A stretch of DNA of 13,729 nucleotides from Actinomycetes bacterium (GTDB lineage Bacteria; Actinomycetota; Aquicultoria; SURF-47; JAUUWJ01), in NCBI GenBank assembly GCA_030589175.1, contig JAUUWJ010000006.1, positions 1 to 13,729 of the forward strand, in the 5' to 3' direction. A program made the position numbers and the translations under genes. A model generated the notes under the pieces. It ran no database searches. It was not told the DNA's origin and saw only the letters and a program-made list of their open reading frames with translations. Positions 1 through 5,890 of the stretch are shown here, piece by piece (positions within the stretch are counted from its first letter, which is position 1; the number at the start of each line of letters is the position of its first letter).

Positions 1-480
1 ATAGGAGCTATCTCAAGCAGTTGGCTCTCTCACATAATAAGTAAAGAAAGTCTCTTTTCTTCTAGCTTATCTATCGTAGGATTGAGTTTAATTGCTTTCG
101 CGATTTTTCCGTCAATAACAGTTACAATAATTTTAAGTGTGATATCAGGTTTCGCTTTGGGAATTTTGTACGTCACCGCTTATACTATTTTTCATGAACA
201 GGTTAGCGATTTAATAAGGGGCAGGCTTTTTACCGCTCTTGAGGCAGATTTACGGCTGGCTCTTATTATTTCTTTTTTGGTGACAAGCGGAGTTGCATCG
301 CTTGTCGGAGACCAAACGGTAGAGATATTAGGCTACACTTTTTTCTTGCGAAGCTCTGAGATTGTTATGTTTGGTGGAGGAGTGATAGTTTTTATTGCTT
401 CGTTGAATGCTTTTAGAGAAACAAGGAAAATTACCAGAGAGGTAATAATTGAAAAAATTAGAGGTAGGAAAAAGAAATAA
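1..480 (+). CDS. MFS transporter, C-terminal part (5' end outside window)
   Basis: The frame is open from base 1, so this is the last 159 residues of a longer protein; the TTG at 82 is internal and should not be taken as the start. The translation shows three to four hydrophobic segments (about residues 24-40, 43-62, 84-103 and 119-136), separated by short loops such as RGRLFTALEADLR and followed by a strongly basic tail ending RGRKKK. That pattern fits the last helices of a major facilitator superfamily permease with a cytoplasmic C terminus. The substrate cannot be read from this fragment. Some Actinomycetota carry an MFS domain fused to thymidylate kinase, and here tmk lies just downstream with one gene between. 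The 3' end overlaps the next gene by 32 bases, which suggests cotranscription and coupled translation. Assignment to MFS rests on overall character rather than a signature motif. Confidence 0.72.
   Translation: MGAISSSWLSHIISKESLFSSSLSIVGLSLIAFAIFPSITVTIILSVISGFALGILYVTAYTIFHEQVSDLIRGRLFTALEADLRLALIISFLVTSGVASLVGDQTVEILGYTFFLRSSEIVMFGGGVIVFIASLNAFRETRKITREVIIEKIRGRKKK
436..442 (+). promoter_or_regulatory. Ribosome binding site of the fumarase-like gene
   Basis: The purine-rich AGAGAGG lies 6 bases before the TTG at 449, inside the last codons of the MFS gene. It supports the non-ATG start, and so a protein beginning inside the upstream gene. Confidence 0.55.
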
Positions 481-967
481 TAATTTAAGCTCACTTGAGG
501 CGGGAGAGTGGATAGAGCTCAGTGGGGATTTGATTGTTATGCGAGATGCTGCTCATAAAAGACTTTTATCATCACCTGAAGCCAGCAAAGAAGCGGGAAT
601 AAACTTTGAGGGACAAATTATTTTCTATGCTGGGCCTAGTGGTGATTTTCAAAGTGGTGAAGGTGTCATCGGTCCGACGACAAGTGCGCGTTTGGATTCT
701 TTTGTTGAGCCAATGCTTGAATTAGGCGCTAAGGGGTTTTTAGGAAAAGGACCGCGGGGAAAAGAAGCCGTGAGCAAAATACAAAAGTACAAAGCAATAT
801 ATTTTGTTACCGTTGGAGGAGCAGCCGCTTTATTGTCAAAGTTTGTTAAAGAAGCTAAAATTGTTGCTTACCAAGATTTAGGGCCAGAAGCAATATACAA
901 GATAAGCGTAGTAGACTTTCCAGTATTTGTTGCAATTGATTCAAGTGGCAGAAATATATTCGATTAA
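449..967 (+). CDS. Class I (Fe-S) fumarase/tartrate dehydratase beta-type protein
   Basis: This 172-residue protein matches the C-terminal (beta, FumA-C/TtdB-like) domain of Fe-S fumarate or tartrate hydro-lyases. Visible landmarks are LSGDLIVMRDAAHKRL near residues 24-39 (the family's RDAAHKR motif), GPTTSARLDSF near 76-86, GAKGFLGKG near 93-101, and YFVTVGGAAALL followed by DFPVFVAIDSSG near the end. Length is normal for a stand-alone beta subunit. In this family the beta domain works with an Fe-S-bearing alpha domain or subunit to interconvert fumarate and malate, or tartrate and oxaloacetate. No alpha partner is in the window, so it is either encoded just upstream of the MFS gene or elsewhere. 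The TTG start is supported by AGAGAGG at 436-442. Substrate is unresolved: fumarate is the default, but tartrate or another hydroxy acid is possible. Confidence 0.88.
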   Translation: MKKLEVGKRNNNLSSLEAGEWIELSGDLIVMRDAAHKRLLSSPEASKEAGINFEGQIIFYAGPSGDFQSGEGVIGPTTSARLDSFVEPMLELGAKGFLGKGPRGKEAVSKIQKYKAIYFVTVGGAAALLSKFVKEAKIVAYQDLGPEAIYKISVVDFPVFVAIDSSGRNIFD

Positions 968-988
968 AGATTAAGAATTAAGATTAAG
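962..988 (+). repeat. Heptanucleotide tandem repeat, (G/A)ATTAAG type
   Basis: Four consecutive units read GATTAAA, GATTAAG, AATTAAG and a shortened ATTAAG, beginning at the stop codon of the fumarase-like gene. The 7-base period matches that of the repeat before the tRNA gene, though the units differ in sequence. Confidence 0.55.
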
Positions 989-1059
989 AAATTAATGGAC
1001 ACGAAATACGAGTCGCAAATTACCAAATATGAAAAAATGGTAACGGTCTGGAACAATTA

Positions 1060-1695
1060 ATGAAAAAAGGGCTTTTTATAACTTTTGAAGGCTTGGAAGG
1101 AGCCGGTAAAAGTACCCAAATAAAAAAAGTTGAAAAACATCTTGCCTCCAAGGGTTTTGCGTCAATTGTAACTAGAGAGCCGGGCGGAACCTTCATCGGT
1201 GATGAACTAAGAGACATTTTACTCGATATTGAAAACAAAGATATTGATTATAAGGTAGAAGCTCTTTTTTATGCGGCAAGCAGGGCCCAATTAGTCTCAA
1301 AAGTTATAAAGCCGGCTCTTCAAAATGGTAAATTTGTTCTTTCCGACCGTTACATTGACTCTTCTCTTGCCTACCAAAGCTACGGTAGAGGGTTGCCTCT
1401 CGATCTTATTTTAGAATGCAACAAATGGGCTATAAGCGATATGATGCCTGACATCACGTTTCTTTTACGCTTAGGCGCCGAAGAGGGTTTAAGAAGATGC
1501 CAGGATAGGACGGCTGATAGGATTGAGAGCGAAAGCCTCGATTTTCATCAGCGTGTAGAGAATGGTTATGATGAATTGGCCCAGATGTATAAAGACAGAT
1601 ACAGAGTAATTGATGCGAAAAGCGATCCTGAAATCGTAAGCCAAAAAATTATTGAAGAAATTGATAAACTTCTGGCAACAGCTAAAGTCAAATAA
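1060..1695 (+). CDS. tmk: Thymidylate kinase
   Basis: dTMP kinase phosphorylates dTMP to dTDP with ATP, an essential cytoplasmic step of dTTP synthesis. The 211-residue length is typical. Visible motifs are the P-loop GLEGAGKST (11-19), TREPGGT (38-44), the DRY-type substrate motif LSDRYIDSSLAYQ (94-106), and an arginine-rich LID around 145-154 followed by the usual FHxRV element at 162-166. The ATG at 1060 gives the standard N terminus one residue type before FITFEG; the upstream GGAA around 1051 is only a weak ribosome site. It is followed 32 bases later by holB, an arrangement seen in many Bacillota and Actinomycetota. A five-codon frame, ATG AAA AAA TGG TAA, lies just upstream at 1029 and resembles the true start, but nothing supports its being translated. 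Confidence 0.97.
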   Translation: MKKGLFITFEGLEGAGKSTQIKKVEKHLASKGFASIVTREPGGTFIGDELRDILLDIENKDIDYKVEALFYAASRAQLVSKVIKPALQNGKFVLSDRYIDSSLAYQSYGRGLPLDLILECNKWAISDMMPDITFLLRLGAEEGLRRCQDRTADRIESESLDFHQRVENGYDELAQMYKDRYRVIDAKSDPEIVSQKIIEEIDKLLATAKVK

Positions 1696-1727
1696 CTTTC
1701 CTTGTGATATCTTTCTATTAGAGTTAA

Positions 1728-2825
1728 ATGGTTTTTAAAAGTATATTCGGCCAAGAAAAAGCAATAAATTTGTTGCAACATGATATCGACAGTGGCAAGG
1801 TTGCCCACGCCTATCTTTTTAGCGGTCCGGCGGGAATTGGAAAGATGAAGACCGCTCTGCAGTTTTCAAAAGCTACTGCCTGCCTTGAAGGCGGTTGTCT
1901 TAAATGCATGATTTGCAGCAGTTTTGAGGCAAGGATACATCCGGATTTCAAGCTTATTAAAAAACAAGGTAATTTTATAAGTATCAAGCAAATAAGAGAG
2001 TTAGAGCACTGGGTAGTTTTAAAGGCAAACCAAGCTGAGAAAAAAGTGGTGATAATTAAAGATATAGAGTGTTTAACGGAAGAGGCGGCAAATGCTTTAC
2101 TTAAAACATTAGAGGAGCCTCAGGAAAGCACTGTTTTTATAAGCCTAACCTCTAACCTTAACGCCGTGTTGCCCACTATTATCTCCAGATGCCGTCAGGT
2201 GAAGTTTAGGGCCATCTCACGCGAGGTTTTGTTAGAGTATTTGCTTAACCAAGGCTATGACAACAAGAAGGCCAGACTGGCCGTTAATTTAAGCCAGGGA
2301 GTTTTTGGTAAAGCCTTGGATCTAATGAAAACGGAAAAGCTATTTGAGCTCAGAAACGTTTCTCTAAATTGTTTACGAAAAGCACTTAATTCTGATCCGA
2401 ATCAAATAGGCTTTTTGGTTGAATCATTACTGGCAACTATTAAGAAATTCCAAGAGAAAGAGATTGATAACGCTAGTTTTGCGCCGGCTGATCTGCCTCC
2501 TAAACTTACAAAAGAGATGAAGGCGAAAATAAAACGAGCAGCCTCGGTCAAAGGCCAGGAATTATTGTTGCAGGCTTTGGATTTTTGGTGGCTGTGGCTA
2601 AGAGATGTTGTGGTTTTTTCAGAAACTGCTGATAGAGACAGCATTGTAAATAGTGATCTTTTTGACGAAATTGACGAATACTGCCAAAATAGTGAAGTGC
2701 GTGTGAGCTGGTGTATAGTAGAAAAGATTTCCGAAGTTAAAACAATGATAAAGAATAATATTAATTCTCAGCTTGCATTGGAAACTTTGCTCTTAGAGTC
2801 AACCGCACAACTTGCAAAGATTTAG
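1728..2825 (+). CDS. holB: DNA polymerase III, delta-prime subunit
   Basis: This AAA+ clamp-loader subunit, 365 residues, acts with DnaX and delta to load the sliding clamp at the replication fork. The start FKSIFGQEKAINLLQ matches the delta-prime/DnaX N terminus. The Walker A region is GPAGIGKMKT (33-42), with Met where canonical ATPases have Ser/Thr, which fits the degenerate nucleotide site of delta-prime. Cysteines 52, 57, 60 and 63 form a small zinc-finger-like cluster, as in DnaX-family proteins. EEAANALLKTLEEP and IISRC follow; SRC is the trans-acting arginine-finger motif given to neighbouring subunits. The C-terminal half is helical and poorly conserved. The tmk-holB-ricT order strongly favours delta-prime over DnaX, and the absence of a long tau tail agrees. 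Confidence 0.95.
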   Translation: MVFKSIFGQEKAINLLQHDIDSGKVAHAYLFSGPAGIGKMKTALQFSKATACLEGGCLKCMICSSFEARIHPDFKLIKKQGNFISIKQIRELEHWVVLKANQAEKKVVIIKDIECLTEEAANALLKTLEEPQESTVFISLTSNLNAVLPTIISRCRQVKFRAISREVLLEYLLNQGYDNKKARLAVNLSQGVFGKALDLMKTEKLFELRNVSLNCLRKALNSDPNQIGFLVESLLATIKKFQEKEIDNASFAPADLPPKLTKEMKAKIKRAASVKGQELLLQALDFWWLWLRDVVVFSETADRDSIVNSDLFDEIDEYCQNSEVRVSWCIVEKISEVKTMIKNNINSQLALETLLLESTAQLAKI

Positions 2826-2887
2826 AGATTTCAAAAGAGAAGAAATAATTGTAGAATCTCAAAAGAAACAATTTAAGTTGGTTTAAC

Positions 2888-3766
2888 ATGCCTAAAGTTA
2901 TCGGAGTAGTTTTTAGAGAAACAGGAAAAATACATTACTTTGAACCGGGAGATTATACCTTATTGCCCGGGGATAATGTTATTGTAGAAACTTCGCAAGG
3001 CACGGAATTTGCAGAAGTCGTTATGCCTCCCGAGAATATTTCTGATTCAGAAGTAATTTCTTCGCTAAAAAAAGTAGTCCGAAAAGCTACAGAAGAAGAT
3101 CATCAAAAAAGAGAAGAGCTAAAAGCTTTGGAAAAAGACGCGAGCAAGGTTTGTCAGGAAAAGATTTCCAAACACGGTTTAGACATGAAGCTAGTGGAAG
3201 TTGAATGTTTGTTTGACGAAAGCAAGATGATTTTTTACTTTTCAGCTGAGACAAGAGTTGATTTTCGTGACTTGGTAAAAGATTTGGCTTCGGCTTTTAG
3301 GAAGCGGATAGAATTAAAGCAAATAGGTGTTCGCGATGAAGCAAAGATGATAGGCGGCCTTGGTTCATGTGGGCGTGGCTTGTGTTGCAATACGTTCTTG
3401 AAAGATTTTGAACCGATCTCTATTAAGTTTGCCAAAGAGCAGAACCTGCCTTTAAATCCCTTCAAGATTTCCGGTATTTGCGGACGGTTGATGTGCTGTT
3501 TGCGATATGAATATGAACAGTACAAGGAATTTAACCGTAAAGCACCGAAAAGGGGAGATGCGGTGAAAACCGAGCACGGAGAAGGGGTAGTGGTGGATTA
3601 CAATATGCCCAGAAGTTCTGTAGTTGTAGAAATTGACGACGGGTTTAAATATGATGTTCCGATTGAAGGGCTAAAAACGCTAAAAAGAAGAAGTAAGCCA
3701 AAAGAGAAAAAAGAAAATGAAAACGATAAAGATAGAAATAAGAAAGACAAAAACTTCAAAAGTTAA
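2888..3766 (+). CDS. ricT: RicT/YaaT-family (PSP1 domain) protein
   Basis: The 292-residue protein has the PSP1 C-terminal domain signature: GSCGRGLCC (159-167) and GICGRLMCC (196-204), giving six cysteines at 161, 166, 167, 198, 203 and 204. In Bacillus subtilis the homologue RicT (YaaT) joins RicA and RicF in an Fe-S-containing complex that promotes RNase Y-dependent mRNA processing and affects sporulation, competence and biofilm phosphorelay. The two Cys clusters are consistent with Fe-S binding. RicA and RicF are not in the window, so whether the complex exists here is unknown. Residues 270-292 form a Lys/Glu/Asp/Asn-rich, probably disordered tail. It sits 62 bases downstream of holB, as in B. 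subtilis. The start is an ATG without a strong Shine-Dalgarno sequence, but the N terminus PKVIGVVFRETGKIHYF is standard. Confidence 0.95.
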   Translation: MPKVIGVVFRETGKIHYFEPGDYTLLPGDNVIVETSQGTEFAEVVMPPENISDSEVISSLKKVVRKATEEDHQKREELKALEKDASKVCQEKISKHGLDMKLVEVECLFDESKMIFYFSAETRVDFRDLVKDLASAFRKRIELKQIGVRDEAKMIGGLGSCGRGLCCNTFLKDFEPISIKFAKEQNLPLNPFKISGICGRLMCCLRYEYEQYKEFNRKAPKRGDAVKTEHGEGVVVDYNMPRSSVVVEIDDGFKYDVPIEGLKTLKRRSKPKEKKENENDKDRNKKDKNFKS

Positions 3767-3788
3767 ACAAGTTATTAGCTGATCCAAC

Positions 3789-3816
3789 ATCTAAAATCTA
3801 ATGTCTAATATCTAAT
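3789..3816 (+). repeat. Four tandem heptanucleotides, consensus ATCTAAT
   Basis: The units are ATCTAAA, ATCTAAT, GTCTAAT and ATCTAAT with no spacer. They sit between ricT and the tRNA gene. On the other strand the unit reads ATTAGAT, close to the ACTAGAT and ACCAGAT heptamers found in the gap between sod and trxA. Confidence 0.7.
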
Positions 3817-3826
3817 ATCCAGAAAT

Positions 3827-3899
3827 GCCCGCCTAGCTCAGTTGGCAGAGCGGCTCATTCGTAATGAGCAGGTCGCCGGTTCAAATCCGGCGGTGGGCT
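3827..3899 (+). tRNA. tRNA-Thr (anticodon CGU)
   Basis: The cloverleaf is complete. The acceptor stem GCCCGCC pairs with GGTGGGC (one G-U), the D stem is GCTC/GAGC, the anticodon stem GCTCA/TGAGC encloses the loop TTCGTAA with anticodon CGT reading ACG, and the T stem GCCGG/CCGGC encloses TTCAAAT. The discriminator base is T, and CCA is not encoded (TCAA follows), so the tail must be added by a nucleotidyltransferase. The gene lies 60 bases after ricT on the same strand and may be read through from that operon. No copy of its 3' end is seen elsewhere in the window, so there is no sign of an integration event here. Confidence 0.97.
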
Positions 3900-3970
3900 C
3901 AATTATGGACTTTGTCCAGGATTAAAGTAACAATTGTAATTAAGCTCTTAAAGGGTATGTTTGGGTTTAA

Positions 3971-4651
3971 CTAGGCAGACGAGTGATTATTTGCGAGCAA
4001 ATCACAGAAACTAAATCTTTGCTCTCGTAAAACTATCTCTCCTTTGGTGAAAGGGATTTCTTTGGAGAAGATAGGGCCATCATAGACGAAAGAATGAAAC
4101 TCTCCGTTTTCTCCGCAAGCGTCAATATTTGCAGGTAAATTACTAATGAGCTGTTTATCAAAAGAGCGGCCGCTAAATTTTCCGTCTAGCAATTTTGTAT
4201 CAACGCAAGTTAAGATTGCTTTATATCCCAAGCTAATAAATTCTTGAGCAAGTTTTGAAGTTTGCCTTTTCCAGATAGGAAACAAGGCATTCATTTTGAC
4301 TTTAGCTAGTTTTTCTTCTCTGTACTTTTTCAAGTCTTCCAGAAAAATGTCTCCGAAAACGACTGAGAGAACTCCGTTTTTATAGAGTTTAGAAAGCGTG
4401 TTTTTCATGTTCTCTTCGTATTGCTTATTAGAAGTATTTTTCGAAATGAAAATTTTAGTGAGCGGCAAATCCAGAGAGCTTGCTTGTGCTTCAAGTAGCT
4501 CTTCTCTAAAGCCATGCATGCTCACCCGTTTGTAGTCTTCTGTTATTGTAGTAAGCAAAGAGACAATTTCATATTTATTACTTTTTCTAATCTCATTTAG
4601 AGCAAGAGCGCTATCTTTGCCTCCACTCCAAGAAATAATTACTTTTTCCAT
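3971..4651 (-). CDS. Dph6-like PP-loop ATP-binding protein
   Basis: The 226-residue protein belongs to the Dph6/MJ0570 family of adenine-nucleotide alpha hydrolases. The PP-loop SGGKDS is at residues 9-14, the family motif FGDIFLEDLKKYRE at 99-112, and the signature GENGEFHSFVYDGP at 180-193. In eukaryotes and archaea, Dph6 amidates diphthine on EF-2 using ATP and ammonia. Bacteria lack diphthamide on EF-G, so the bacterial substrate is unknown, and "diphthine-ammonia ligase" should be read as a family name only. The gene faces the tRNA gene convergently. A candidate extended -10 element lies 27 bases upstream. The start ATG gives a Met-Glu-Lys N terminus right before the first beta strand, as usual in this family; no clear ribosome binding site precedes it. 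Confidence 0.87.
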   Translation of the reverse strand: MEKVIISWSGGKDSALALNEIRKSNKYEIVSLLTTITEDYKRVSMHGFREELLEAQASSLDLPLTKIFISKNTSNKQYEENMKNTLSKLYKNGVLSVVFGDIFLEDLKKYREEKLAKVKMNALFPIWKRQTSKLAQEFISLGYKAILTCVDTKLLDGKFSGRSFDKQLISNLPANIDACGENGEFHSFVYDGPIFSKEIPFTKGEIVLREQRFSFCDLLANNHSSA

Positions 4652-4678
4652 ATAAACAAGTAAAGCTGGCTATAGATG

Positions 4679-4690
4679 AATATAGCAGAA
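4679..4690 (-). promoter_or_regulatory. Candidate extended -10 promoter of the Dph6-like gene
   Basis: Read on the minus strand the sequence is TTCTGCTATATT, which contains TG-N-TATATT, an extended -10 form. It ends 27 bases before the ATG, a workable distance. No good -35 hexamer lies 17 bases further up. The same 12-mer occurs before the small membrane-protein gene at 7562-7573. Confidence 0.42.
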
Positions 4691-4725
4691 ATATTTTGTG
4701 ATTTGTTGGTCAAGGGGGCTATACT

Positions 4726-5337
4726 TTAAGCGGCTTTAAACTGCGACCTTCGCTGCATTAAATCAAAATCTTTTATCTTTCTATTTACGTAATCGAAATC
4801 CAAGTTTTTCATGAAAGATTCCAAGTAGCTTTTGCGATCAGTTCCGTAATCTATGAAGTATGCATGCTCATACACATCTAAGATAACCAAAGCAATTGCA
4901 TTCCATATGTTACCTTGATTGTGAGCGTCACAGCTAAAGTTATGAAGGCGGTTATCATCCAAATCATAAGCAGTTACGACCCAGCCCCGGGCTCCCATAG
5001 CGCTTGCTTTCAGGTTTCTTTGCCATTCCTCAAATGAACCCCAATCCAATTCAATCAGGTTAAGTATGTCGCCGGTAGCTTTGCCGTTTCCACCCATATT
5101 GGCGAAATAAGCTTCGTGCAGCTTTACTCCGTTTAGAGCGAAAGATAATTCTAATTTTAGTTCTCTTAAATCAGCGTAAGTTGTATTAACATTATCTTTT
5201 GAAGCTGCATGTAAGGCATTTCTGATTTCATCTACTTTTTTGACATAACCCGCATAAAGAACATCATGATGCTCTTTCAATTGTCGCTCAGAAAGGCCCT
5301 CTAAAGATTTATATTTAAGCGGAATAATTTCACCCAT
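4726..5337 (-). CDS. sod: Superoxide dismutase, Fe/Mn family
   Basis: The enzyme dismutes superoxide to oxygen and hydrogen peroxide. The 203-residue protein carries all four metal ligands: His23 (KEHHDVLYAGY), His74 (KLHEAYFANMGG), and Asp154 and His158 in DVYEHAYFIDY. The usual second-sphere histidine four residues after the first ligand is replaced by Leu27, and the following His by Tyr28; the gateway Tyr is Tyr31. Gln141, in AHNQGN, sits where a Sulfolobus-type SOD has HFQNH, so this looks like the divergent archaeal-like branch rather than the E. coli type. Metal preference cannot be assigned from sequence alone. No signal peptide is present, so it is cytoplasmic. An AAGGAG ribosome site 5 bases before the ATG fixes the start. 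A 74-base gap separates it from the Dph6-like gene, which has its own candidate promoter. Confidence 0.96.
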   Translation of the reverse strand: MGEIIPLKYKSLEGLSERQLKEHHDVLYAGYVKKVDEIRNALHAASKDNVNTTYADLRELKLELSFALNGVKLHEAYFANMGGNGKATGDILNLIELDWGSFEEWQRNLKASAMGARGWVVTAYDLDDNRLHNFSCDAHNQGNIWNAIALVILDVYEHAYFIDYGTDRKSYLESFMKNLDFDYVNRKIKDFDLMQRRSQFKAA

Positions 5338-5342
5338 TCTAT

Positions 5343-5348
5343 CTCCTT
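5343..5348 (-). promoter_or_regulatory. Ribosome binding site of sod
   Basis: AAGGAG on the minus strand, 5 bases before the ATG at 5337. It is one of only three strong Shine-Dalgarno sequences in the window, with those of murJ and lon; the neighbouring trxA and Dph6-like genes have none that is clear. Confidence 0.75.
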
Positions 5349-5369
5349 ATTAGGCATCAGTGAACAGAA

Positions 5370-5549
5370 ACTAGATACCAGATTGATTTACCAAAAAATA
5401 ATTAAGTTAAACGGATAAATCTAAAACTAGGAAGGATTTGAATGGGAATAAATGTCTAAAGGTTTCTAAATATTTTGTTACGTACTAAAAAGTATTTCAC
5501 ACCAGGTTTCTAATTAAATGTTTCTGTTATTTAGAACCTGATATCTGGT
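5370..5549. repeat. Degenerate heptamer-repeat field between trxA and sod
   Basis: This AT-rich gap holds adjacent heptamers ACTAGAT and ACCAGAT (5370-5383), ATCTAAA followed by ACTAGGA (5419-5432), AATGTCTAA (5451-5459, shared exactly with the repeat at 3801), AGGTTTCTAA twice (5460-5469 and 5504-5513), and ATCTGGT (5543-5549, inverse of ACCAGAT). No gene of credible length or composition is present. The promoter of sod must lie in this gap, but I see no convincing -35/-10 pair. Confidence 0.5.
5501..5542 (-). terminator. Hairpin just downstream of trxA, possible terminator
   Basis: On the minus strand, CAGGTTCTAA (5540-5531) pairs with TTAGAAACCTG (5513-5503) with one bulged A, and a few outer A-T and G-T pairs extend the stem; the loop is 17 bases. 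It starts 13 to 16 bases after the trxA stop. There is no immediate T-run, only ACTTTTTAG some 10 to 20 bases on, so it could instead be an mRNA-stabilising structure or simply paired repeat copies. Confidence 0.35.
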
Positions 5550-5555
5550 AACTGT

Positions 5556-5885
5556 TTATTCAAGCCACTTGCGAAATGTATCGAAGAGTTTTTCCTTATC
5601 CATTGAGCCGAAAGCCGACTTTTTTGCTTCGCCATTTTCAAAAAGGATAAATGTAGGAATGCTCATAACTTCATAACTTTCGGCAGTTTTAGGATTATCA
5701 TCGACGTTAAGCTTAACCACAACGGCTTCACGTTGAACTTTTTTAGCCAATTCATCAACGATTGGGCTCATGATGATGCAAGGGTTGCACCAGGAGGCCC
5801 AGAAGTCCACCAAGACAGGTTTACCTGCCTTTAAAACAATCTCTTCAAAATTATCATCTGTTATTTCTATAGCATTATCTGACAC
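5556..5885 (-). CDS. trxA: Thioredoxin with CNPC active site
   Basis: The 109-residue protein has the complete thioredoxin fold signature: buried Asp27 in VLVDFWASW, the redox motif WCNPC (Cys33, Cys36), and the cis-proline in SIPT (Pro77). Thioredoxins reduce protein disulfides using electrons from thioredoxin reductase, which is not in the window. The classic motif is WCGPC; Asn in place of Gly is an uncommon change in the dipeptide that tunes redox potential. There is no signal peptide, so it is cytoplasmic. The start is GTG, only 5 bases after the stop of the PIN-TPR gene, and its ribosome site is weak, so translation is probably coupled to that gene. Mycobacterial murJ loci also carry thioredoxin genes a few genes away, which makes the context less random than it looks. 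Confidence 0.96.
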   Translation of the reverse strand: MSDNAIEITDDNFEEIVLKAGKPVLVDFWASWCNPCIIMSPIVDELAKKVQREAVVVKLNVDDNPKTAESYEVMSIPTFILFENGEAKKSAFGSMDKEKLFDTFRKWLE

Positions 5886-5890
5886 GTTGC

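Noticed and set aside
1029..1043. Tiny frame ATG AAA AAA TGG TAA before tmk, a possible leader peptide
   Set aside because: Five codons, no ribosome site and no attenuator-like hairpins around it; its likeness to the tmk start is probably chance in A-rich DNA.
1728..2825. holB as DnaX (gamma/tau)
   Set aside because: The degenerate Walker A (GKM), the length without a tau tail and the tmk-holB-ricT order favour delta-prime.
3789..3816. Short tandem repeats as a CRISPR array
   Set aside because: Units are 7 bases with no spacers, and no cas genes are present.
3827..3899. tRNA-Thr gene as an integration site for a mobile element
   Set aside because: No repeat of its 3' end, integrase or foreign-looking genes are seen nearby.
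3906..3918. Hairpin TGGAC-TTT-GTCCA after the tRNA gene as a terminator
   Set aside because: Stem of only 5 pairs with a 3-base loop and no T-run on either strand.
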